This document shows, piece by piece, positions 10,887-21,170 of a stretch of DNA of 64,000 bases. Position 1 is the first letter of the stretch, and each line of letters opens with the position of its first letter. The position numbers and the translations under genes were made by a program. The notes under the pieces are model-generated. The model saw only the letters and a program-made list of their open reading frames with translations, was not told the origin of the DNA and did not search any database. The stretch comes from Molanna angustata (lineage: Eukaryota > Arthropoda > Insecta > Trichoptera > Molannidae), in NCBI GenBank assembly GCA_963576475.1, contig OY754984.1, positions 15,021,722 through 15,085,721 of the forward strand, read 5' to 3'.

Positions 10887-13536
10887 ATCGCCTCTCCTTT
10901 TATGATCGAGATAATCCATGCAAAGACAAAAGAAACCAAATATCGTATAATTAGACAAAAGTTAACGCATTACCAGAGCGAGAACGTATACGACTAAACA
11001 CGATTCTTCTTTCCACCGCAATGTTCTACATAATAACATTTTCTTTTCCGATAAACGTATATGTAACGCTTAATATCGCTTCCAGAAAACCGCATCGCGA
11101 AGGAGCTTCACCTTAATTATAATGGGGCCAATACCATACCGCAATCGCTTCCAACCATCGAACAAACAAAACCGTATAACAACTATCCATAATACAATTC
11201 GATTTCCGATAACTCAACGTCATAACGCATTTACATAGTTTTACGCTCGTATCTATCTTCAATCGTTATACAACATCTTCCGCAAGTGCCTTTATCTAAT
11301 ACCTCTACTTCGTCGGCTGATTCATTCGTGTCCATCCGTTATCTCATTTTCCTCTGTGATTTACTTAACGTTGTCCTCTCAATTAAATAATAAAAATACC
11401 GCACTTTTTCCCAAAGGCATATAACACACTAAAAATCCATCACGCCGTATTCTGCTATTTACCTATCAATTATCACGTCTTTGTCTCATCTTTTTAAATC
11501 ATTATCTCATCCGATTACGTCATTATCTCATCCTTTTACGTCATTATCTCATCATATTGCGTCATTATCTCGTCTTATTATATAGTTAGCTTATCTTACT
11601 TCGTCAAGATCTCATCTCATTGCGTCATTATTTTATCTTATTACATTTTGTTAACCGGCTACTACTAAAACTTATTCCTTTCATCTAAACGTTCGATTTC
11701 GAGTAGTCTATTCTGCTTTCGTTACAAATCGTTATCTCTTTGGGTCAAATGTCCATCCAAATCTGCGCGAATTAAACTGCGAGTGGCTGTAGAGTCTATC
11801 AATGCTACATAGAGAGAATCATCAATCGTCTAGTTTATCTGCGGGGAGGCTAATCCTACCAATAACACATAGATCGTCTATATTGTATTCTTATTCGTAA
11901 TTCCGTCATTCTACTCCTCTTCGTACCTATTCATCTCATTACTACTCAGCGCAACTACTGGCGTACCTAATTCATGATCCGGCGCGACTACGGGTCTTCT
12001 CTCTTTGAATTTCTCAGGATCTTCTCATCATCCGACGTATCATCATCATCATTTTGCTACCTCTCGACGTTTCTACTTGCTTCCTTTCATCCGACGTATC
12101 TTCATCATCATCTTGCTACCTATCGACGTATCTGCTTGCTTCCTTTCATCCTACGTATCTAATCAACTATCAGCTTCCTACTGCTCGACGTATCTGGCGC
12201 GACTACCAGTTCTACTTCCGCCGCGAATTCTGAACTACTTCTTATGATGCGTATCTTCTCGCTATTAGCCTCCACGGTCTTAACATCGTCATCATCCTCT
12301 CTATGCACATACAGCCTCCACAACCACTACAGCAAAATCTACAGAATTGGGATCATCATTATCCTCCAAACAACTTCATTCTTCATTCACAGAATTTTTA
12401 TTACTCATCAAAACCATCTACAGATTTATAAATCACCTTCATCGTCAGAGTTATAAACCACTATAACTTCATCATCTACAGATTTATTATCCACCTTCAT
12501 CGTCAGAGTTATAAACCACCATGCTTCATTAACTACAGATTTATTATCATCATCCATCGTCAGAGCTATAAACCACCATAACATCATGATCTACAGATTT
12601 ATAATTCACCTTCATCGTCAGAGTTATAAACCACAACAACTTCATCAGCTACAGATTTATTCTCCACCTCCATCGTCAGAGTTATTTTAAATTCTTCACC
12701 TACAGAATTATGCTGCCTACAGAATTATAATCCACGATACTTCGTCAGAGTTTTAATAAATTCGTCACCTACAGAGTTATTATTCATCAATATTCATATA
12801 CAGAGTTATTTTTCTAAAACTTCACCTACAAATTCAATAATAATTACAGCCTCCTGTGAGGTCACGATATCTTCAAACAATCGTTATATTATTATTATTA
12901 GGGCGCCAGTTCCACGTGTATAGACCTGGTGGAACACAGGTTCAATTTATTCAGATACTCGTTAGACCATTTGTAATAAAAAATCTCATTCGATAAAAAA
13001 ACGCTATCATATCCTCTGCTATCCGACGTCGTAAAAATAGTACTAAATATTCTATTAATTTGACATATTTAAAAATAAAATAAATATCTTACTCCTGGGC
13101 TAACAAATAACAGCAATTCTATATTACCGCGGCTCATATTATCATTTATATTATTCGCTACAAACCTAGTCTCATATTTTTATAAGTATACCACAAATTT
13201 CGTCATCATGTTCTACTATCCAATAATTGCATACATATATAACGACCGAAAATATATAAAGAAAATCCACCTCAAAAAAAACATAACTATCAAAACAGTA
13301 ATAAATTTCTACAACTGAAAATCTCCACGTGGTCTGTGAAAACAACAGTTATCACAGACCACGCTCAAGTATCCCGACAAATAAATATTTCAATATCAGT
13401 AAAATAAATATACCTAAAAATCATTCTTAAAAATTACACGCTTCAAAAAAACACAGCTATCTACAAACAAAACTTAAATCTCAGGGCGGTTCGTTAAAAA
13501 CTACTGTTTTTAAAAGGCCCCACGTTGGGCGCCAAT
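10887..13536 (-). mobile_element. Internal region of non-autonomous LTR retrotransposon
   Basis: 2.65 kb between the LTRs with no gag or pol homology in any frame. The primer-binding site TGGCGCCCAACGTGGGGC (minus strand, 13517-13534) sits 2 nt from the 5' LTR, and the polypurine tract is at the other end. The interior holds degenerate direct repeats: CATTATCTCATC units at about 11500-11640, and ATCGTCAGAGTTATAAACCA units at about 12430-12760. The lack of coding capacity makes it dependent on another element. With a 4-bp duplication and this primer site, a Ty3/Gypsy or BEL/Pao parent is possible but not shown. Confidence 0.8.
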
Positions 13537-14107
13537 TGATATCTAAAGAAAGACGGAGAATATACTCGTCCCACGTTGTGACGCGAAATTGATATCTAGA
13601 GAAGGCGGAGAAAAATACTAGTCCCAAGTTGGGACGCGAGATTGATATAAGGAGGCTGGGAAGAAATATATTGGTCCCATGTTGGGACGCGAAATTGATA
13701 ACTAAAGAAGCTGAAAAGCATAATAAAAATAAACATTAAACTCTGCCCCTGAAAATAAAAATCAAATAAAACATAATCGGCTGCGATGTGCCTGAAAAGA
13801 CAAATACATACAAATACAGGCATGGTAAAAATAATATATACATAACTGGAAGGATCTTACCAAACTGCTGCTATCGTAACGGGACTGTAGAGGAAACACT
13901 TACACTACATATCACTTTTTAGTATTTAAAAATAACTTAAAACTAGCTTAAATTCACCCCTCGTTGGTTATATGGACCTGAAACACACTTATTCACTATT
14001 ATGCGATTATTTAAGTTATTTTTATTCTTAAAAGTTATTTTTAATAGTAACTTAAACTATCTTAAATTCACCCCCGATGATAGGTAGAGAACCTGAAAAG
14101 AACTTAA

Positions 14108-14306
14108 TGTTGAAGAAAAAGGGACATTTTCTTGTACTGTATTGTCTGTGTTTGAATAGTGTTTGACTTGACTTGTTTTGTACTTGTACAGGAAGGTGAT
14201 TGCTGTTAAAATATTTTTAGAATAAAGAAACCATCGTGTGTGTGTGGTAATCTTTCGTCTTTTACTTTCATAGAAAACCACTTATTTGCACTTGAATATC
14301 CCAACA
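14108..14306 (+). repeat. Left LTR of the Copia-type element
   Basis: 199 bp, starting TGTTGAAG and ending CCCAACA. It contains AATAAA near 14221. It matches 16899-17097 with no difference found by eye. The primer-binding site follows at 14307. Confidence 0.9.
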
Positions 14307-14450
14307 GGTTATGGGCCCAGTAAAATTATATTAATTTATCATGTCACATGTCTTATGAGTCAGATATTCAACTAACAGTAATATTGGTCTTATCTCTGAA
14401 AGAATTATATTATTTTTATATTCCTGCAACATTTAAATATATTAATCTTT

Positions 14451-14622
14451 GTCAAACATTAATTTAACAAGCACCCGATAACAATTATCCAAAATCTAGA
14501 GACTTATGATATTTATCGTCACACAGATCAAGACTGCTAACACTTGTCTCCACCGGGAGAAAGAATCTGGAATTTTTCTCTCAGGAGTAAGATATCAAGC
14601 CACGAAGACTGACAATTATTAA
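14451..14622 (-). repeat. SINE A (tRNA-derived), inside the Copia-type element
   Basis: Shares TTAATTTAACA, CACCCGATAACAA and the TGTCTCCAC tRNA-like end with the copies at 24893-25095 and 25268-25483. It is diverged. It lies on the same strand as the captured coding fragment, so it was probably part of that gene's 3' UTR before capture. Confidence 0.6.
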
Positions 14623-14969
14623 TGTTTGCTGATTATTTTTCTATTACTGCAACATGTTGAAGACATGTTTCTTTGTGAAGCAAATGATGCATTAGCTTCA
14701 GACAGATTCAGACAAAATTAAATTGCCATCAGACAAATTTATGATAATGAAATGAAAACAGCCTGTCACTATTCCTTTAAAATCCTTCAAAATCTCGGTT
14801 CATATTGTAACAAATGTTTTCCACCACAACTTTTTCTTTAGATGTGGCAATATAATATTATAATGTGTTTGTACTTGGATCAGCTCTGGTGAGTGTAGTG
14901 GAGTGTAGTAGAGTGGTGTGTGTGGAGTTAGGTGCGGTAGTGTGCGAGGGATCTATGGGGGGCGGGATG

Positions 14970-15272
14970 TCACTGCTCCGGACGCGCCCTCTTGGTAGGT
15001 GGTGCCTCCTCATCCTCTTCCGCCCCTAACGAGTTCTCTTCTGATGACCTTTTTGTAGGCGGGAGCGGACTTGCTGCCTTGTCCATGGAATCTTCAGTGT
15101 TTGATGTGGTCGCCTCGTCTAATGATTCTGCTAATTTACCGTTGGTGAGGTGCGGTGGTTCAAGATTGCTCTCGTCGCTGGTCTCTGCCGCTATGAGAGG
15201 TGCTGATGCTCCGTTGGGTTCTATATCCACTGCCTCACCTCCTCCTCCTGCTCCTGCACTGCCGTTGAGCAA
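14970..15272 (-). pseudogene. Captured C-terminal fragment of an unidentified host protein
   Basis: About 100 codons, GC-rich against AT-rich surroundings, ending in a stop at 14970-14972. The reading is acidic and low in complexity, with a Gly/Ala start, a repeated PPTKR motif and the end PPTKRARPEQ. The frame has no ATG of its own: it enters directly from the antisense gag piece at about 15272, out of gag frame. Downstream on the minus strand comes UTR-like sequence with a SINE. It looks like the 3' end of a host mRNA picked up by template switching during reverse transcription. I do not recognise the donor; a nuclear protein tail is a guess from composition. Confidence 0.55.
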
Positions 15273-15627
15273 GTCTGGTTGTAAGATTGTTTATTGTTTG
15301 TTTAGCCTCTTCCATCGATAACCATGCTTGTCGAAATGATTTGTATTTTTCTGGTAGTCCACCAACAATTTTTGTAATTATAAATAGGTCACTAACATTT
15401 TCTCCGGCGTCTCGTAGTTGTTTTGCAATGTTTTCAATTCTTGAAATATATGAAGCAACATTTTCATTAGTATCTAATTTGCACGTAGAGAATTTTTCAT
15501 ACAACAATATTTTTCCTAATTCACCCTTTCTGTCATATATTGCATCCAATTTTTCCAAGATTTCTTTCGCACTGTTGCATGACTCTATTACCCACCAGTC
15601 GAGGCAATAATTTCCAAGTTCCATTTT
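15273..15627 (-). pseudogene. Copia gag fragment, antisense within the element
   Basis: The minus-strand reading has the usual Copia/UBN2 Gag pattern: CNSAKEILEKLDAIYDRKG, then YEKFSTCKLDTNENVASYI, then GGLPEKYKSF and TINNLTTRL. It lacks the N-terminus and the zinc knuckle. It is joined upstream to the antisense pol piece around a short overlap near 15620-15635, and downstream to the captured coding fragment. Confidence 0.8.
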
Positions 15628-16013
15628 TTTCATGAGCATCAAGTTCTTCGTCTATAGCTTTCTTCCATTCTGAAGAGTTTTCATTGTTTATGGCTTCTTG
15701 GTATGTTTCTGGAATGTGAATACTTTCAACTAGATTTATTTCATACCTTTTTGGTTTTTTTAAGTTATGTCTAGGTCTCAAATTAGTACTTCTTTCGGCA
15801 CGAATTTCAATCTCATCTTCACTAGGATCCTTTACAGAATCATCTGTTAGCAATGTGTCTTCTGGTTGTTTAGATGTGATATCAGAGTTGGTATCCTGGA
15901 CTTCTAATGAGTAATCATCTTCTTGTTGATCATATAATAATGGAGTCAGGCTGTCAATATGTTCTGACTCCTGGATTTGATACGGTTCGTCTTCATTGAA
16001 GATTACATCATGA
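15628..16013 (-). pseudogene. Copia pol fragment (integrase end to RT start), antisense
   Basis: The minus strand reads HDVIFNEDEPYQI, the conserved end of the Copia integrase region. It then runs through an acidic spacer to RPRHNLKKPKRYEINLVES and EWKKAIDEELDAHEKNGTW, the start of the reverse-transcriptase domain. It begins exactly at the palindrome at 16002-16023, so the inversion breakpoint is there. Confidence 0.8.
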
Positions 16014-16020
16014 ATGATGT

Positions 16021-16782
16021 AATAAACTAAGTAATGCTAAGTCTGCGGTTATACCAGCAGACCCAAACAAGTATCGAGGTCTGGTTAAGGGGGAGCAGAG
16101 CGATGAAAGTGTTCCTTATAGGGAAGCTGTAGGCTCACTTCTCTATATTGCGACAGTGAGTCGACCAGATATAATGTATGCAGTTAGTGTATTGAGTAGA
16201 TTTTTAAATTGTAACAGTAAAATACATTGGACTGCAGTAAAGAAAGTCATAAATTATTTGAATACTACAAGAGAATATGGTCTCTTTTATAAACAAAATA
16301 TGTCTAACAACATAAGTGTATATTCAGACTCAGATTACGGGGGTTGCATGGACACAAGAAGAAGTACAACGGGCTATATAGTTATGAAAAACGGGGCTGC
16401 TATATCTTGGTCTAGTAAAAGACAACCAAGTGTAGCATTATCTACTATGGAAGCCGAATTCATGGCAGCATGTGAAGCAACAAAACAGATTTTGTGGACA
16501 AAACAATTTTTAATTGATATTTATCATATTACAGAAATATGTCCAATTACTTTGAATATTGATAATCAAAGTTGCATAAGTTACATTAAGAATGGTAATA
16601 TAAATAAACGTTCCAAACACATTGATATTAAATATAACTTTATTAAAGAAAAATATGATACAAACATTATTGCATTGGAATATGTTCCTACAGATATGCA
16701 GCTGAGTGATTTGTGTACTAAAGCACTTCATAAAACTAGATTTGAATTTTTAAGGCAATTGATTGGAATTATTAAGATGTAG
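16021..16782 (+). pseudogene. Copia RT C-terminus and RNase H, 5'-truncated
   Basis: The open frame reads AVIPADPNKYRGL, PYREAVGSLLYIATVSRPDI, YSDSDYGGCMDTRRSTTGY, WSSKRQPSVALSTMEAEFMA and EYVPTDMQLSDLCTKAL, ending at TAG 16780-16782. This is the Copia RNase H domain, with its catalytic acidic residues (DSD, the E of MEAEF and DNQS) intact. The RT palm with its YVDD box is missing upstream, because the frame starts at the inversion palindrome. The right LTR follows 117 bp after the stop. Confidence 0.9.
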
Positions 16783-16898
16783 ATATAATATATTAAAAGT
16801 ATACTACTTATGTAGTAAGTTTCATTGTTAGATTGATTAGATTATAAGTAATCTACTTTTAAGTTTATGTTATAAAAGAAATGTCCTTTTTGGGGGAG

Positions 16899-17097
16899 TG
16901 TTGAAGAAAAAGGGACATTTTCTTGTACTGTATTGTCTGTGTTTGAATAGTGTTTGACTTGACTTGTTTTGTACTTGTACAGGAAGGTGATTGCTGTTAA
17001 AATATTTTTAGAATAAAGAAACCATCGTGTGTGTGTGGTAATCTTTCGTCTTTTACTTTCATAGAAAACCACTTATTTGCACTTGAATATCCCAACA
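16899..17097 (+). repeat. Right LTR of the Copia-type element
   Basis: 199 bp, identical by eye to 14108-14306. It is preceded by the purine run GGGGGAG and followed by the CTTAA duplication. Confidence 0.9.
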
Positions 17098-17542
17098 CTT
17101 AATCACTACTTTACACAATTAGAAAAAAAAAACTGCTAAGGCCGTCCGATAGCCTAGCAACCTCGCACTCTCGCACGCAGGTCTCTACAACTCCCGACCA
17201 ACCACTGACGCCTACCGAATGACAACTGATCGACTACCGCCGGGCGACCCAGCGCCCGTGGAACATGGAGTAGGGGAGGGGGGGGGTTATACTGAAGAAC
17301 CAACCCGTACCACCGGGTGAAAGCCAAAATTCCAGGAATCTGCTTGATGCATTTTACATTTATTTTCAATAGAAAAGACAATACTTAAATATATGAACAA
17401 GGCCTGGGGGGCCGCTATAATCCGTACTTAGAATTTATAAAAGAAATACATCAGGCCAAAGTAAAATAATGGTTATTGGGTTTCTTTGATATTATAATGC
17501 ATGGAAATATATCGATCACAATACCTATGGAAATATCACTAT

Positions 17543-18000
17543 CGCTATATTATATGAAAACTTATAATGGAGTTATGAAACAAAATTTCAATCAATAGCT
17601 TTTAGGAAAATGCGTACTTAGATTATTTTTTTGATTAAGTACGAGTGTATATTGAATAAATAAATTAAAATATATAAATACATTACATTGGAGGATAACA
17701 TTTTTTTTTATATAAAGCCAAGATAAATATTTTGAATTGTAATATTTTTTTTATTTTATTTAATATTATTTCATCTTTAAATTTAATATTTCGTACTACA
17801 TCCATGCAGATACTTACTATTACACATTATTTATAAAATACATCACATATTTACTCTGCATACCAATTTTATTTGCAATACAATCAATACAAACGTAGCT
17901 TTTTGATTTTCAGTTTCGAAATAATTACATTTGTAGCTGAATTTACGTTCGATTAATTAATTTAATTAATCAAACGTTTGATTTTAAGCAATATAAATAA
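17543..18000. other. AT-rich intergenic DNA, nothing recognised
   Basis: AT-rich flank to the right of the LTR retrotransposon. No gene or repeat family was identified. A palindromic TTAATTAATTTAATTAA run lies near 17955. Confidence 0.5.
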
Positions 18001-18019
18001 TATGATTGGAAAAAGGATG

Positions 18020-18190
18020 TTGAGATATGAGGCGTGAATGTTGGTATTTAGTTCGCGAATTGGCTGTAGAGTGATGACTGTGATGAGGATGATGATGCGT
18101 GACCGCGATGTGCATGGCGGGTAAAGGAGACTGCCCGTGTCTGACAATAATGTCGGGTCAAGTGCACGGATGTGTTTAGGACTGCTGGAA
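18020..18190. repeat. Unexpanded relative of the 3-kb minisatellite locus
   Basis: Shares GATATGAGGC, TTCGCGAATTGG, GATGATGATG, TGACCGCGA and a GGCGGGT...GACTGCC tail with 3018-3130 and 3745-3785, but contains only one unit. The locus at 3 kb therefore looks like an expansion within a dispersed repeat rather than an isolated satellite. Confidence 0.6.
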
Positions 18191-18199
18191 GACGGCAAA

Positions 18200-19669
18200 A
18201 ATTGACAATGGAGTCTTGTTTATGATTGTTTTATTTGTGTATTTCATTAAATTTCATATAAAATTTTCACAACAAAACAAAAATATAAATACTAAAATAT
18301 TTTATTTCAATTTTCATATCATGCATTTTTAAAAAACATCAAAATAATGAACTGTGCTAATTGTTTCTGTGCCAGTCATTTAATAAAAAAAAGACAGCAG
18401 TAAATTATAAGCTTGTGCCATTCAGTATAAATATACCATGATGAATAGCAATTTAGAAAATTTGCAGTAGGTATGTTTGTAAGGTTTGTAAGTCTATTAT
18501 ACCAATACCTACTATTAGACATTGTTTCCTAGTAGGTATTGATTATACCTTCATGGGTCTTGTATAAATGTTGTTTTCTATAGGAGGATTTATGTTTTTC
18601 TATAGGAGGCAAGTAGGTAAAACAAGTTCATTTTTTTTTATTTATAAATTTCTTTGATACATATGAATATTGTATGAGTATTTCATTCCTATTATTTTTG
18701 TTCGTAGCTCAAAAATATCTAGAATAGAAATTAGAAAACTTTAAAAACTAACTATTCTTGTCGAGTATGGAACAGTTTGTTTTCTTTTAATATTTACCTG
18801 GTAGACAAAACTTGGAACAGATCCTCTAAATGTCAAAATTTGACGTATTTGATTTTGAATATTCAAAGTTTTATGAATGTGGTACATAACATGGATAATA
18901 TTCAAGTGTTAAGCATTTTCATATGATATTGAAATTCAAGTTAGAACAGAACCTATTAACTTCTTAATGTTTCATCGAGAAAATAAGTAATCGAAGCAAT
19001 TTTGATGCGTGTTGAAAATTCTGTATCATCTCACCTAAGTTGTAAGTACCAACAATAATTATTGTGTTGTGACTTCATTAATTTAATATATTATAAAACA
19101 TTCTAATTGTATTTGATTATATTTGTCGGTGGTTATTTCTGTGTTTCTTGAATTTCGAGCACCGATTGCGGATATAAATATTTAATTATAGCTTAATTTA
19201 TTCTATGTTTCTCTTACGATTTTTTTACCAAACGTGAAAATATGGCATTTGTCATAAGTGTCTGTCGCATGAGGATTTGAACCATATGTATGACCATAAA
19301 TGTCTATTTCTTCAATCACAAATGATTGAAGAAATTCAAATTTCGACAATACAATCGTTAATTAATGAAATCATAATTTAGCCAATAGATATGTTTAATA
19401 TTTGATGATTAGTTAGTGTCATATATTGTAGATTCAATGAAACCTAAAACCTATTGTCTTATTTTACCAAAAACATATTCTTACTAATTTGTCATTTCCA
19501 TCTGCTGATCGTACCACACTAGCTATTCCCATGCATTCAACTGAATTCCTCAGTTCCTGTTTTCAAGTACAATCAGCACAATTATGGAACACCAAAATGG
19601 TGATATTACGACATACCAATTGATTCAACACTTTAAACAGAATAAAGCTGTTATACCTCTTTAATAACT
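18200..19669. other. AT-rich intergenic DNA, nothing recognised
   Basis: No gene, terminal repeats or SINE boxes were found. A nine-base match ATGATTGAA / TTCAATCAT near 19310-19330 forms a small hairpin. Confidence 0.5.
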
Positions 19670-19939
19670 TTTAATTGACACCCCTTCTCTCCTCCCTTTA
19701 ATTGACACCCCTTCTCTCCTCCCTTTAATTGACACCCCTTCTCTCCTCCCTTTAATTGACACCCCTTCTCTCCTCCCTTTAATTGACACCCCTTCTCTCC
19801 TCCCTTTAATTGACACCCCTTCTCTCCTCCCTTTAATTGACACCCCTTCTCTCCTCCCTTTAATTGACACCCCTTCTCTCCTCCCTTTAATTGACACCCC
19901 TTCTCTCCTCCCTTTAATTGACACCCCTTCTCTCCTCCC
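19670..19939. repeat. Minisatellite, ten units of 27 bp
   Basis: Ten essentially perfect 27-bp units built from TTTAATTGACACCCC and TTCTCTCCTCCC. The period is a multiple of 3, so the minus strand reads a stop-free nine-residue repeat (SIKGRREGV). There is no upstream coding context, so I regard it as non-coding. Unit identity implies recent expansion or ongoing homogenisation. Confidence 0.95.
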
Positions 19940-20363
19940 TTTATTTACATTTAATAATAATGTTATGTATTTGTCTATTTGTTTTTTACTATAAGTTTAA
20001 TATACCTACCACTTCACTGAAGAAATTGCCTTATGGCATTAAAATAACATCTATTATTTATGTATTCCTTAAATTTCCCAAAACAAAGAGAATCATCTAA
20101 TTATTTATATTAAATTAATACATATATTAAATTAATTTGTCATAATCAAGTAACTGTACACTTGATAAAAAATGTTTACATCAAAATTGACTTTGTATGT
20201 ATAAGATTGGAATCACAGTCCATTGGTATTTTAGCCTGTTGCTTTATTAGCTTTTTGAAATAGTGAATTTAAACTTTAGTTAATACAAGCAGTGTAGATC
20301 AGACAGAAAGAGAGATAATAGACAAGTTTAATTACTTACATATATGGGTAATTAAACTGAGTT
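19940..20363. other. AT-rich intergenic DNA, nothing recognised
   Basis: No supported gene. Small open frames have no coding character. Confidence 0.5.
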
Positions 20364-20450
20364 TTCATGGCTCAGTTGGTTAGGTATCTGGCTGCTGATC
20401 CAAAGGTCCCGGGTTCAATTCTCGGTGGAGACACAGTTTTAAATTGTGTT
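20364..20450 (+). repeat. SINE A head (tRNA-derived)
   Basis: A-box-like TGGCTCAGTTGG at 20368-20379 and B-box-like GGGTTCAATTC near 20411, followed by GGTGGAGACACAG. It matches the complete copy at 24893-25095 but is cut off after the tRNA-like head. The missing fold and shared repeat body argue against a functional tRNA. Confidence 0.75.
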
Positions 20451-20609
20451 TTTTTTTATTCAAATTAATTAATAAAAAAGCCAATTAGCTCATGACAATA
20501 ATTCTTAGTTTAAAAATTGTAAAACAATAATCATTCATAATATACAGCAACACTTCACTTCAGTTCTTAATATAGCTTTGTTTTCAATTCCCGTTGGAAT
20601 GCTTTTTCC

Positions 20610-20891
20610 TTCATAGTTTTTAGTTTTTATTTATTTATTTTATTTATTTGATAAAGAAAAAAAGTGATACATAATAATAAGTAGTAGTTACAATATATAT
20701 AATACATTTACTTAATATTTATTAGCATTACCCCCCAATAAGGGTTCACACTCGGGTTTTGGAGGGGATTCTACCAAATCTATAATATTTATATATACCT
20801 AACTTATACAAATATTTATATATACTTAACTTACAACATAAAAAAATCCAGTCTATAAATATTTATATATATCTAAATCACAATAACAATA
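20610..20891 (-). repeat. LINE 3' UTR, copy 1
   Basis: About 280 bp that reappears at 22605-22858. It shares AAAGTGATACATAATA and ATTACCCCCCAATAAG. It follows the coding fragment at 20892-21108 on the minus strand. Confidence 0.7.
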
Positions 20892-21108
20892 TCAGGTAAT
20901 AAGAGATTTTATTGTCTGTCTGAAATTTGAAAAGCCAGATGAATCATTGAACTTATATCTCCCATTCAGCTCGTTATACCATTTTACACCTTGGTAAGTG
21001 TAGTGAAGTTGGGCGGTAGTTGTCTTTATACTTTGAATATCTAAATTGAGGGTTTTCATTCCGCCGTTTGACCGGACTTGCCTTGTTACTATCGCCGAAG
21101 GAATGACG
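20892..21108 (-). pseudogene. LINE ORF C-terminal fragment, copy 1
   Basis: The minus strand reads IPSAIVTRQVRSNGG, TTTAQLHYTYQGVKWYNELN and FRQTIKSLIT, then stop at 20892-20894. The GVKWYNELN...FRQTIK pattern is the usual end of a non-LTR reverse transcriptase ORF. It is 5'-truncated at about 21108. Clade not decided. Confidence 0.65.
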
Positions 21109-21170
21109 AAAAATAAAAACCATAGAAGTCGCCCTATAGACAGTTACATAAGTAGGTACCTATATAGGTA

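Larger units (their letters stand above)
14108..17097 (+). mobile_element. Copia-type LTR retrotransposon, internally rearranged, very recent
   Basis: 2990 bp flanked by the 5-bp duplication CTTAA (14103-14107, 17098-17102). It has 199-bp LTRs that look identical by eye, a Copia-style primer site GGTTATGGGCCCAG directly after the left LTR, and a polypurine run before the right LTR. Order of the interior on the plus strand: antisense unknown coding piece with UTR and SINE, antisense gag piece, antisense integrase-end/RT-start piece, 22-bp palindrome, sense RT-end/RNase H, right LTR. No complete gag, protease, integrase or RT remains, so it must have moved with help from another element. Confidence 0.9.
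13537..17538 (-). repeat. 5' LTR of the same retrotransposon, split by a Copia-type insertion
   Basis: The LTR occupies 13537-14107 and 17098-17538. It ends at GGAAATATCA and is followed by the CTAT target duplication at 17539-17542. Removing 14108-17097 and one copy of the CTTAA duplication leaves 1007 bp, matching the 1006-bp partner. The right piece includes the GC-rich part near 17130-17300. The identical minus-strand frame at 9940-10167 and 13596-13823 is only LTR sequence repeated, not a gene. Confidence 0.88.

Noticed and set aside
9940..13823. Identical 75-codon minus-strand frames at 9940-10167 and 13596-13823
   Set aside because: Both lie in the two LTRs of one retrotransposon, so identity reflects LTR duplication rather than coding constraint.
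20364..20440. Possible tRNA gene (also 24900, 37480, 46050, 46350, 52340)
   Set aside because: Each has tRNA-like A and B boxes but shares extra SINE body sequence with other copies; no clean cloverleaf was confirmed.
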